Origin: Dipetalonema caudispina
Lineage: Eukaryota; Nematoda; Chromadorea; Rhabditida; Onchocercidae
Length of the DNA stretch: 64,000 bases
Assembly (NCBI GenBank): GCA_013365325.1
Contig: JABVXV010000134.1
Location: forward strand, 62,001-126,000
Direction: 5' to 3'
Part shown: piece by piece, positions 12,771 through 26,347 of the stretch
Numbering within the stretch: position 1 is the first letter of the stretch
Layout of the letters: each line of letters opens with the position of its first letter
Notes under the pieces: generated by a model
Seen by the model: only the letters and a program-made list of their open reading frames with translations
What the model was told of the DNA's origin: nothing
The model's database searches: none
Made by a program: the position numbers and the translations under genes

Positions 12771-14203
12771 TGCAGGATTCAAAACAAATTCATTATTTCG
12801 TGTAGTTTAATCATTTCCAGTGTTTTTCATTTCAATTTTTGTATAATCTTTTTCATCTAAATAATCTACTATTGGATTTAGAAAATTTGCTGTAATTCAA
12901 TAATTGCATTTACCTTTAATCCACTTATACAAATCATTTATCTCCATAAATAACGCTTTAGTTATAAATATGAATGGATAGAGATAGGTAGATTTAATAG
13001 TTAAAATCGAATTCCGATTTATCTGTCAGGAAATAGAACTAATGATACGATATTTGAACACAAACAATCTTAATCATGTTTTACATTTGTTTCGAATTGT
13101 TTAATTTCATAATCAATTTCACATCATAATCATTTGCAGCTAATGTTAAAGTCTTTAAATTGGATATTTAAGAAGTACAATGTCCATTCCACTAAGAATT
13201 AATGCGAATGATTTCTAATAGATCGTTACTGATCAAACTTCAAAGATATATGTCTTTTAACTTGATACACATTAAATCCCTTAATGTATAAACAATATTG
13301 TCTCACAATTAAAATGCATAAATTTCATACCCTTTCGGACAAGTTCATAATTAATTAATTACAAAAGAGAGGGCACTAATTAAACGATCAATTAATTTCG
13401 CATAAACTTAATATCCTAACTTTTTACTTGGCAGAAGTTGCATTATTTATCGATTAAATTAAAAATATTTCCAAAATTTTAGTAATTTTTACTTAAACGA
13501 TAGCTAATTAAAAGAAATGTCAACAAATTTAAAATGATTTAAAGTTAGAATATTATCATTACATTCCTTCTTTTGTCAGAAATGATCAATGTTTTATGCT
13601 ATTACTGACTAATAAGAAAGAATATAATTATCATTATTCTTGCATTAGCTTTAAAGACATATGAAAATGCTATAAAGTCAAGAAGTGTATAATTTGTTTC
13701 CGGAAATTATGATCGACGTGGAAGAGAGAAACCGGAATGCAATATTATTATTTAATTTACGCGTTAAATATACACACACTGAAATGTTATTAAAGTTAGA
13801 AGTGACGGTGAGCTTTATACAACCAAAGAAAGGTACATTTCCCATCTGATACGATTAAAATACTACTACGTTGCATTTCCATTGTGATAAATTTGAACTA
13901 TGATAAATTAATTTTCATTGCAATAAATTTGAATAATTTTTTTCTCCTTGAAGTGTGCAGAATAAATGCTAGAATGGATAAGAAAAGTTTCAATTACAAG
14001 AACTAATATTGGAATTGGAATAAAATTTGGTATGATATTTTATTCCTAATTTATACCAATTTCCTTCATTCCGTAATGATTTAATTATTGATTGGTGCTA
14101 TTTGATGTTATTGAAATGTTAACTTCAGCAACACTTTCCGATTCTATGGTTAGAGAACTAAGTTAGATTTGGAAATCCTACTAGTAAGTACTTAACAAAT
14201 GCA

Positions 14204-14232
14204 ATACATGCATGCATGCATACATGCATGCA
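14204..14232. repeat. CATG/CATA microsatellite
   Basis: Interrupted tandem CATG units with CATA variants, self-complementary, in intergenic DNA between gene A and gene B. Confidence 0.7.
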
Positions 14233-16916
14233 TATTTGTACATCCTTTCATAAACAAATATGATAAAGTGAATTGAAAAATGAAAATGGAAGTGCAGGTG
14301 GAAATTGGCTGAACGAAGGGCATGTATTTGTCAAATATTGCGACTATAATATTTATGGTTGTGTACGTATCATTTGTTGAAATTTATTTTATTTTAGCCT
14401 AAAATCATTTCGTAGTATTATTGTTATCAAAAGGATTATTTATAAATTGTTTATTTTTGAGAATTTCCATCAAAATTGCCATGTAAATAAATATTATTCC
14501 TGTTCAATTTGATGTTTTCATAATTTAATTTTGAATTTTGAACACAATTTATCCTTTATTAACAAACAGATATCCTTACCACGGATACATTAAACTGTAT
14601 TGTTAATCAATCAAAATTTCCCATAACAGATCTTAAAGATCTAGCGATCAGTTAATGATGTACAGCTATGTATGTTTTGTTGTATGATTAAATTTCCTGC
14701 AAAAGAAATGAGAATTTCATTTCGCTTCTAATCAACTGTTACTTAAATGTTAGAAATTAAGCAATACTTGAAAATAAACCAACCCAAGAAAGGTGTGCTT
14801 TTCAAAGAAGTTACATATTTTAATGCGGAAAATAATAAATGTAAAAATCGGTCAATATTTAATGTTTACAGAATGTTCGGCAAACCTTTGTTGTCAAAAG
14901 ACTTTTTATGGCATTCATAATTTTACAATTTATACTGAAAGCATATATTTTAAAGTAACAAAATTTATGCTGAAAATTTTATTTCTGTTAAAATATCTTT
15001 TCAACATTAAATGCGATCGAAAAATTTTTGTCATGCAGTATGAATTACCTATGATTCTTCGTTAATTTTTTTTATTAAGTAAATTCTTCTGGCACTTTTT
15101 TTTGTTTTTTTTTCTTTTTTTTTTGAGGAATGGAAATAATTATAAAATCTTTTTCTCTTTCATAGATTTTAATTAACAACAATTAACTTAATTAAATTAT
15201 TTGTGGATTGAACCGAACTAAATTGGATCTATATAACTGGTTGGATGATCTATGCTTTAGATCGCTAATTATGCAACAATTTTCTTTATTAGCCAATTAA
15301 ATATGTAACAACAATTTTTTGTTAATTTTATTGTTTTAATGTTGTCTCTACGAATTGATCCAAAAACATAATTACTTGTCATTTTCCCATTGTTCACATC
15401 TTTTTTTCTGGTTTTTTTTTTTTGTCAAATTCCTGAAATCTTTAAGATGGTAATAATGTATGTTGAGAAATGTAATTCATCTGAATTTGTGATAATGATA
15501 ATGATAGTGATATTAGAAGCATTATGAAGAGAGCTCTTACCTTTGAACTTTTTTAAGCAAAATACAACATATTGACTATTTGATTACTTTTTAAATGATC
15601 ATGCAATTCTGATTTTTTTCCAAAAGAAAATTGAAGGAACTGAATTGATCTGTTATTAAATAAAAATAAATTCAATGTTTCATAAATCTTTCCATTTTTT
15701 CTTTTTTTTTTTTTTTTTTCGATAATTTCGACAAAACATTGCTGAATCATAAAAGTGGATACAGGATACCTTACGAAGATAATTCAAATTTAAAAGAAGT
15801 ATTTAAATATTTTATTAGGATAGTATTTGAATAAACCTCAAAATTGAGTTATTTAGGGCAGGATATGAAATTTTGAGGTTAACTACTTTTCTCTTGAAAT
15901 CGATAATAGTAATTGTTCAATCTTAACAATAATTTTGTTTCATATCTTTTTATTTCATATCTTTATAGTTACTTCCTTCGACTTTCCCAAATTCCGTCCA
16001 GAACGCTAAAAGTAAGCATTCATATTTTCAAACAACTAAATTTAATTTTTTAAATCAAATTCCAGTTTATTAAATTAAATATAACTTCCATTTAGAATGC
16101 TACCAGTCATATTTTATTTGTTTTTGAGTAGAAATTCCAGTTAGAAATCGAATTTATTCCTAAAAAAGATCATCATGCACTTTCTAATCAAATTCTCAAG
16201 TTGGCAAGTATAACATTAAAATGTAAAACTTTCATATTTATATACAATAGAAAAGTTTCAGCACATTTTTCAGAACCTTTTTCTTTTTCAAAGTTTGCTG
16301 TAGAATTAATTGAACTTTCCCTTCCGATTACTCTTACTTCAACAAAAATTGAGCAGATTTTAAACTAATTGTTACTAATTCAAATAAAGAACTGATCAAT
16401 TTTTTGAAACAGCCTTTTGAATTCTATCAAATTTTGCCATCTCTCAAATCCCAGCGATGTTTTCGCAATATTCCACATTGAATTTATTTGTGTTCATCAA
16501 CAGATATTGGAAAAAGAGTAGATTCAACAATAAAAATTTATACAATGAAATGTCGACAGTTTAAAATTTCACGAATTTAGTTTCATTTACGTTTCAATCT
16601 TGATTAACTCACTTCAGTTTACTTCATCATGTTTCATTTTAAGCGAAGTGATGATGAAAAAACTGAGTAAACTTATCATTCATTCAGATTGCACCATCTT
16701 TTTCAAATATTTCTTCTACAATTCAATTTGTTCAGTTATTTTTTTAATTCAAATTTTTGTTTATTTGTAGCAATGTTTTGAGATAGCATTTTATCATTAA
16801 GTTGAATTACAGATAATTGCACTATTGTATTCACCTGAAATGTTCGATGAATTATTTAAAAATTGAAAAAATGTACTGATCAAATTTTCAGTAATATTCG
16901 AAATTTCAAATTTTTA

Positions 16917-17722
16917 GTTTTGCTCAAAGAATTGGAATTTCACTCTACAATTTGGTTGGCGTATAAAAATGACAAAGACAATATCAACCATTAATATTCA
17001 ATACACTGCTAAAGTTCCACTAATAGGATGGAATGAAAACGGTAAGCTTTAACAAACTTTTCCGGTTTTAACAAGCGGAATAAGTGAAAATTACAAATAT
17101 CAGTTTGCTTCACCGTTAGATGATGATTCCAATGAAAATTTGCTGCAATAATTTTGGAAATTTTTCTTCCGCTATTGTTTGATTCAAAACAAATCTCACA
17201 ATCAATTAATGGATTTACAACAGATTATTTTGATTCTTTCTTATCAATATTTCCATAATTAACAAATTCTTTCTTATCAAGGAATATTCAACATATAAAT
17301 GTTATTAAAATAATATCCCACAAAAAGATCGTAAAGTTTTGGTGGTAAAAATTGATGGAAATTTTCAATTGTTGCAGAAATATATGCAATAAAACAGAGA
17401 GAGAGAGAAAAAAAAAAGTACACAATGTTCAAATTATTGTCAGATGAATACAAAATAATTTGTTCAAAGATGGCAGTCACACTTTGTTGGAGTTTCATTT
17501 CTATTTGTTTATATTTTATCATTTCTTCATTTTTAAATAAAATAAATTTCTATGACATAGTTGAATAATTATTAAGGGATTAACAGAGTTAGGATAATTT
17601 TCTAGAATAAATGAAAAATGAAAAAGTGGAGCAGATTATGGAAAAAAAAAATGTTACTGATAATTACATTGAAGTATCATTTTATCTCCTCTTCCTCTCA
17701 CTCTCTCTTCAATGAATGAATG

Positions 17723-17758
<36 letters not shown>

Positions 17759-19461
17759 AAAAAAAAGGGGAAGCTTAACTTTATAACGAACAATTCTCTT
17801 TTTTTTTTTTGGTAAAAAATGAAATAAATAGAGAGAACTAGTTGTTTCCAAACATTTGCTTATTTATTTTGGCAGCAGTTTATTTTCGATAATGTTGAAA
17901 TGATAATGCAATCAATGTAAACCGGCTTTTGTTCATTTTCATTCTCATTCACCAAAATACCTCACCCATTTTATTCAATTCCTTTTCAATTAAATTTTAA
18001 CTTATTGATCCTATCAATCATATATATCATTAATATTCAACCAATATAATTAAAGTTAACTCTTTTCATATTATCATTTTTTTTTTTTTTTTTTTTGTGT
18101 ATTTCGAAATTTTTTTTCATACTTTTTGTTACATTATCATATCGATACATAATCTAAATGATTATTATGCTTACTGTTTTGTATGATGTAGGATGGAATT
18201 TAGTAAAGTGCAAAATATTTTGGTGATGGTTAATTTGGAATGTTAGCATCAATTATGTTAGTGTTTGTTAAACAATCACAAATATCAGGGGTGGAAAAAA
18301 AAAAAAAAAAAAAGGAAGAAGAAAAAAAGTTATTGATACTGTGTCCTTACTACCTTTATATTGTCATCATTTGTTTAATTTTATCATTCTTTCTTTTCAT
18401 TACAAAATGATAATGTTGTCTTCAATATTCACTCATCGAATTTTTTATTTTCCTACAAAAGAAATGGAAAAGCAAAAATAGATCACTTGAATGAAATTAA
18501 AAATTACATTATTTCTTGAATATCTTTTCTTTTTTTCTCTCTCTCTCTCTCTCTCTCTCTGCTAATAGTAATTAAATAATTGTTCACGAACCATTATCAT
18601 TTTAGTCACTACAACTGCTAATAATATTGATTTTTATCTTAATTCTTCCTTGTTTTCCGCTTAATAAATTCCAAACTTGTCAATTATCAACACATTCATA
18701 ATTTGGATTAAACGTAGTACACGTAGGATTTAGATTGTTTCGGATTAGTTTTATCTATGCAAGAGGTAGCGTAAATGATTTCAAGCATGTTTTAAAATGT
18801 TTACTGATCAGGTTTACAGCGAATTTGCTTCATTTTAGCTTGAAAATAGGAACATATTTACTTTGAAGACTTTAAAAATACTCAATTATGAAGTTTAAAA
18901 TACTCAATTAGAAGTTTACTTTGAAAATACTCAATTATGACTATAATAAAGGTATGTATAAAACTCAATAAACGATCAAATTGGATGAAAATTAGAGAGA
19001 GAAAATAGTAATGAAAAAAGGTTAATGTTTGAAATAGGAATAGGACACATGATATAGCAATTGTTACAATTTTATTTACGAAATTTAAACTTATCTCCCA
19101 ATTCGTATTCGATAGATCGATTATTTCATACAATTATTTATTCATTTAATTGTGATTTAATACAATTACATTTGATAATGTATTTAAATGAAAAGAAAGA
19201 AAATATTTTTGATGAACATTTGTTTTGTTGAACAAAAATCCGTTGTACTTCCTTCCTTACCCATTCATTCATTCTTCTTCTTTCGTTCAATTTTTTTTTC
19301 CCGAAAAAAAAAAATGAAAAAAAATTTTTCAACAATTTTAGCGACAACAACTAGGAACAGAAAAATTTCCTTCACTTTCGCATTAATCATCAATCACTAT
19401 TACTGCTACCATAATTACTATCATCATCACTATCATCATCATCATCATCATCATCATCATT

Positions 19462-19523
<62 letters not shown>

Positions 19524-22500
19524 TATTATTATTATTATTATTATTATTAATATCACTATCATTGTTACAGTTTGTTATTGTTCTATAAAAGTAAAAGAAA
19601 GGAGAGAGGACAAAGTTATGTATGCATGCAAATATGATTAAAGAGAGAGGCAGAGAAGTGGTAGGAAAGAGAGAGAATATCGCGCATTTCCATCAGATCT
19701 TCTTTCAAATGTATTGCACCATCAGCACCATCATTCAGTACTCATTTCAAAGAGTGTGATCAACGTTACCTGACCCGACTCATCTGTCCTTCCTCTCTTC
19801 CTCAAGGCCTTTTCCCCTTCAAAGACATCAGCAACTGATCTCGCTATGAACCGCAATTTTCCATACAGTGAAATGCCCGTTGTATAGTTAAACACTACTG
19901 ATGCTGTAGAATTTCATCACAACCATTTTCTACGATTTCTGTCATCTGTAGGATTCATTACAATCATTTTCTACGATTTCTGTCATCTGTAGAATTCATT
20001 ACAATCATTTCCTACGACTTCTGTCATCCGTCGAATTCATTACAATCATTTCCTACTACTTCTATCATCCATGAATGTTCTACAATCATCTTCTATTACT
20101 TTTCATTATCATTAGCAATTCTACACTTCTATCTATAATTTTACAATAAATAAGTAAATTACATTTTTTTTAAACGATCCTAGAAATACTGACGAAAATT
20201 CTAATTTTATCATTTTCAACATTTCTTCACTAACATTTTGTCATTCAATTCGATCATTAAATACATTCATTAATGAGCCTCCTTTTTACGAAACTCATTT
20301 ATATTGTACAAATGTGCAACAATTGTGAGAGACTAAATGATTGTATGATCGAATGATTGAATGATCAATATGATTGGATTCTTGTGCAGCTTATCAAATT
20401 TGTTTACTGATTAGTGGAGTGCAATTATTTAGCGAGGAGTGTAATTTTTCGCATGACTTATTATGCAGTGAGAAATGATGCGAACTGACTCTTTTCATTA
20501 GATTTATGTTCTTTTGATGCCACATTATAGAATCTGAATTCTTTAAGTAAATCATTTCAATCGACTAAAAAATTTTTCAATTTTCATCAATTTATTGACA
20601 TTTTCAGTTCTTTTATTTAAAAATTTTGGAATAATTTTCAAAGAAATCTTGAACAATTTTTATATTTCCAATCATTTCTTTAAAAATATTGGTGAAAAAA
20701 AAAAAAAAAAATTCGAAATGGATTCTTACAGTGTGCTTTTTAATATGTGTAATTTTCTCTCCTTTTTCTTTTTCTTAATACTAGCCTAAAAAACTTAATA
20801 AATAGATTATTTGGCCTAATCATTTGGCCGATAATTAACATTACAATTCATTATTTAAATTAGCATTCAAAATTAAACTGCTAAATTAGCAACGGTTCGC
20901 TGAAAGTGGAATTGTTATGAAAAAAAAGAAACCCGAAATAGTTGAAAAATGCTTTCAGAAAGTTAAGACTTAAAAATTTATTTTAATTCAAAGTTTAGCT
21001 ACCACTAACAAACTCATTACTAACTCTATTCTGTCTCAACCAGTTCCATCAAATCTTAAAATTTTCTTATTATAATAATGGACAGGTCTTGGTGTTAAGA
21101 TTTTTTTAAGAGAAACTTTAAATTATTGTTTTATCTATGGTTAACAATTTGAACTTTGGCATCATCATTCTAATTTTTCTTAACAATTTAAATTAGACAA
21201 AAAAAAAAAAAAAGAAAAAAACATTAACTAATTTGAACAAATACAAATGTTAATTACACTTGTCATTTCCGGTTAATATTGGACAGTGACAATAAGTGAC
21301 ACTTCACGATGATCACAAGTTCAAAAGTTGTTACAGCAATTCTTTGATGTTTCGGTCTATTACTCATTATTTTGTTAACAATTTCAAATATTTTTGAAAA
21401 TATTTGCCATTCACAACAATCAGCTTATCATTGATAGTATTGTAATCTATTAGTTGAAAACAATCTTGCATACTTTTTCATGTATTTATCATTATTTTCA
21501 GTGTAAAAGTCAAAATTCCTGATAGGTCAATAAAGTAAAGTGTAAGACTATCAATATAGTATCGTAAATTACCAAGTAAAAATGAAATAATACATATGCT
21601 ATAGCAGTGTTGTTTTTTTTTTTTTTTTTTTTTTTTTTTTGAAAATTTTGGCCAAATAAAGCTTACATGCTAAATTTTATGTTATCCTATTTAAGCTTCA
21701 ATATAGTGAATTCATCTTGAATACAAAGCTGCTAATTAATTACACGACCTTATTGTTGACATAGCATCTTGTGGTTTTTTTTTTTTTTTTTTTTCATTGA
21801 CAATTTTGAATTTTGAACATTTTAAGCTTTTTCTTTTTTTCCAAAAAAACAACATATCAAACTTTATGAATCAGAAATCTAAACAAACCGGATTTAATTT
21901 TTCCACTTCGCATCGAACATTTTTTCTTCTAAATTATTTGTCAAACGAAATATGCAAGAGAATTTTGTTAACCAATTTCTTGTAGAAAAGTTTCTTTCAA
22001 AAACATTTCGTTCTTTTCAATATTTCCTTCCTTAGCATATAAAAAAAAAAAAAAAAAAGAAAAAAATTATTTCACTGAAGAGAGGTCACAATCACAGGTC
22101 AACCATTGTATCTCAATCATAAAGTATCAATGTAGCAAAAGATCGTTACTCACAATGACATCTTCTTCAGATGTATCAATTTGAAAATATCATTTTCTTA
22201 TCCATAATTAAGGGAATTTGCAGTATGTAGTAGTTTCTAGAAATATTTGATAAAGTGAACAATTACAAAAATTTAAATCGTTTAACTTTTTACCCAGAAA
22301 TCATGTTAATTTTAATTTTATATCTTCAAATTTCAAATTATCATTTCGAAATATCAACGAAATCAATTTTAAAAATCATAAGCCAAAAAAAAAAATTGTA
22401 ACGGGTGGAAAATTATGTTTTTTCCACACATTTATAAAAAAACTCTTACCTAATTTATTACCTTGTTGAAATAAATTTGGAGTAAAATCTCAAATCTAAA

Positions 22501-25500
22501 TGGGAAATGGGTAATAAATATCAAATTCATTTCTTGTTTATGCTTAAATATATTTACAAAAGAAAATCAATAATTAACGATCAATGTAATACTTAACATA
22601 GATAATCCCATTTGCAACAAATTGTAAGTAAACAAATGCTTCGCGTTAAAAAAAAAAAAAAAATTGAGACTTTGTGACAGTTTTCAATATCTACTATGGT
22701 TCATCTAAAAATTTTTTTAATTCATAGATGAATGAAGAAGTTCAGATCAAATTCTGTAAACATTATCATTTCATCCTTCATATTTACGTAAACTAACGCA
22801 CGTGACTTTCATTCATGATGTCCACGTAAACTAATGATCATGACTTTCATTCTTAATATCCATGTAAAATTAAATTAACTTTGATTTGATTGACTTCCGC
22901 ATTTCTTCCTCAGATTTATCTATTATTATTCTTATTAGCAAAATATTTAATTACAATGTCTTCAGAAGATATTGTTCAAACAAAAGCAATAAAATACCTA
23001 TTCATATTGCATCTGTTAAGCTTTCACTTCATTTAATTCCATCCATGGATTTATTATCATCATTATTACCCAGCAAGAAATATCACGACAGTGTTGCAAT
23101 ATTAGAAATTGTTTTTTAAAAAAAGAAGAAAAGAAAAAATTGAAATTATTATTTTACAATGTTTTACACTCATAAGTTTGGTCATTTAATTTTATCCGAA
23201 TTACTGTGAAATTTGTTCATCTAATTTTATCCGAATTACTGTGAAAGATATCCTCCATTGTATTATCAATTAAATTTCATTCCTCACTTCATTTTCTTCT
23301 TTTTTTCTTTTTTTTTTTTTTTGCTTTTTCTACAAAATTCTTATTTCCTAATCAATTTTATGTAGTGTTTCTTTGTTATTTTGTTTTGGATATTTGAAAT
23401 AAATGCAGAAAAAGAAAGTTGAAAGTTCTAATAATTGCTAAAATTAATTTTAAATTTCTTTGAAATTTCGATCTAATTTCTTTTTTTAAAGTTTTATGAA
23501 TTTTTATACACCTTTGTAAATTATCTTTTTTTTTTTTTTTTTGTTTTATAAGAATCACATTCTTATAAGGCAATTTCATTACAAGCATTTTTGCTTATAA
23601 TTGAAATTTCCACTTAAAAGTTTAATTTTTGTACAAAAATCAGTTTTTCATCTGAAAAGCTTGTTTTGAATTCAAGAAATAACAATAACTGCTGTACGAT
23701 AGCTTAATTGTCGATTTAAAAAAAAGGAAAAAAAAAAACCTGTTTTAATGAGATTTTCAATATAATTGCCTTAACTTCCTTCACTTGACCTTGTCCTTTA
23801 CCCCTTGTCTCCCACGCCTACTTCGTTATAATCGAATTTTGCAAATTTTCAAAACTTAATTGAATAATTCACATCTTACAATTGTTTCTTTTTTTTTTTT
23901 TTTATTTTTTTTTAAAATGATAAATATCAATGTAATTATTAACATTGTATTATATAGTAGCAATAATCCTGAATTTACTACTTGCAATAATCCTTTCACA
24001 ATTGTAAATCTCTTTCCTTTTTAACCCAAGAAGATGTGATTTAAATGGGTGTGGTAATCCTTTCATTCATTCATATTCATTCATTCAATTCTCATTTTAC
24101 TATTATATTTACATAAATAAAATCTTTTATATACATCACAAAATTAATTCCATATTGCAAATTTAATTCTTTGTACTTTCATTTAATAGATTTTCTATCA
24201 TTCTATAATAACACACTTCTCCTCAATTCATCGATTTTATCCACTACTATCTGTCATAATTCATCTTCTAATTTTATATTCAAATTCAAAATCTATCATT
24301 TAAAAATTTGGAAAAATTTGATAATTTCAATATACAACTAAATGCATTGAATAATGTAAATTTGAAAAATGTAAGCTTTTAAATGAGTCAATGAATAATT
24401 AATTTTGTCATGCAAATACTTTGTTAATTAAGCTGTAATTTATGTAAAAAATGTTAAATTAAATGAAACTGTAAAAGAGCATCAAAATATGAAATCACGT
24501 CAAAATGAGTCATTTTTATTCTGATGGTTCATTAAAATGATTCAAAAATGTGACAAGAGAGAGAGAGAAAGAGAAAAATAGAGGGGGAAGAGAGAGAAAG
24601 GAGAGATATAATGGATAGTATATATCAAATAATACATTGATCCAGTTAAAATGTAGAGAAGAAATGGGTGGAAATGGTGTAAAGTAAAATTAGGCGACAG
24701 GTTGTCGTTATCGAAAGAAAAGAAAAAAAAAAAACAAATCACTTTTGTGGTAAAGGCCAACAGTATGATTTTACCGAAACTTCTTACTTTACTGTTGAAT
24801 GTATGACAATTTGCTGTTGTAATTAGTGTTGTGGCAAATTTTTTTAGGCCTATTTAAGATCATCTTTCATTCATTTTTGAATAAAATAAATTGAGAAAAT
24901 ATTTTTCAGCAAAGAGGGATCAGAATTTCTTAACTCTTTTTTTTCCTATTTTCCTTTATTTTTAGATTTTTTTTTTAAAAATGTATTTAAAGATGCATAA
25001 TGCATATGAATTAACAAATGTTTTACATCCAATTCTATTTGTAAATCAAAAAAAAAGAAAAAAAAATTTGAACGAAATCAAATTTCAAATCTTTCAAGTC
25101 TTCGTAATTTTTGACTTTAATTAAATTTGGATAAATTTTTATAACATTATAAAGAAACAAATGAAATTGATTTTATTTATCAAATAATCAGTTATATAAA
25201 TTTACAAATTTATTCAATGTTCACAAATACAAAGGAAAGTTTATAGAATAGGCAATGGAATTTGCTTATCTAATCTATATCAAATTTTCCTCACTCATTT
25301 ACATATCAAACTTGTTTTCAAATTTTTATTTCAAAATCAAACATAATTATTTCACATTGTTGAAAAAGCGGCATTTGTTACAACATTACAATCATCATCA
25401 AATACTATCCCATTAACAGATTAACCTTAAATAGCTACAATGATCATATTCAATCTTCTTCATTCACTAATAATAATGTTTGAAATTATTACACTATAAT

Positions 25501-26316
25501 GTTAACAGGTTGTAAATTTACTGAGAATATCATTGTTACGACATTATTGATATAGTAATTGATAGTTATGGATACAATATAATTAAAAGGTAAAATTAAA
25601 AGTGGTAAAAAAGATTAAATTTTGTTTAATTTTCGCTTTTACCTATATCGAAAAATATTAACCTTTCTTAAAATTTATTCCTAAAAATTTGGTTATAATA
25701 TTCATTATATGTTTATATATGTGTATGTGTATGTATGTGTGTATGTGTGAGTGTATGTATATATGTATTTATGTATGTATGTATGTAAGTATGTTAAATT
25801 TAGCATGTCAATATGTGTAAATGTTAATATTGTATAAAATACCAATCAGTAAAATAGCACGATGGTAAATTCTGAATTCCGGTTTTTACCTTTTTTCCAC
25901 TCTGTATCAAGATTTATTTTCATTTCTGAATAGAGGTATACAAGGATGTTTGATCAGCAACAGAATTATACCCTTTCAACATACACACATACACACACAC
26001 ACACACATACATACACACATACACACATAGAAACGGACAGACAGACACACAAAAGTATTATTATTTATTCAATTTAAAATTTGCTATATGCTAAATGATT
26101 CATTTTAGAAATTTTCATACCTATTTAGGAAAAGTTGAAATGTAAAAATTTTTACAGACAGGAAGTTAGTTCTAAACTTTAAAGATTTATTTGAAAAAAA
26201 AAAAAAAAAAAAACAACAAATTCCGGATTGTTAATGCTTTTTGTAAAGGAAAATTTTTCTCTTTTTCAATTTATATGATTCATTTACAGGTTAAATCTAC
26301 AATCATTTGACTACCT

Positions 26317-26347
<31 letters not shown>

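Larger units (their letters stand above)
12069..16916. other. intergenic region between gene A and gene B
   Basis: AT-rich, with no supported coding exon on either strand. It holds a three-copy minisatellite at about 12559-12770, a CATG-type microsatellite near 14205-14232, and several poly-T tracts (15100-15125, 15410-15424, 15700-15720). Open frames here (for example 14793-15065 + and 15553-15750 -) are Phe/Ile/Lys-rich, have no splice context, and look random. The promoter for the first start of gene B should lie in the right part. Confidence 0.5.

Noticed and set aside
16610..16680. Imperfect inverted repeat (TTCATCAT / ATGATGAA arms)
   Set aside because: The stem is only about 8 bp with partial extensions, which is expected by chance in this base composition.
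19188..19550. 120-codon + frame ending in a long His then Tyr run
   Set aside because: It is produced by the TCA/ATT microsatellite and poly-A/T tracts. There is no splice or protein-like context.
19846..19867. Possible first exon of gene B (MNRNFPY, phase 1)
   Set aside because: The phase fits the exon at 28308, but the donor (ACA|GTGAAA) is weak and the peptide very short. The exon at 16969 has a much better donor and length.
22886..23119. 77-codon + frame
   Set aside because: It is Ile/Leu/Ser-rich as expected from AT-rich random sequence and has no splice context.
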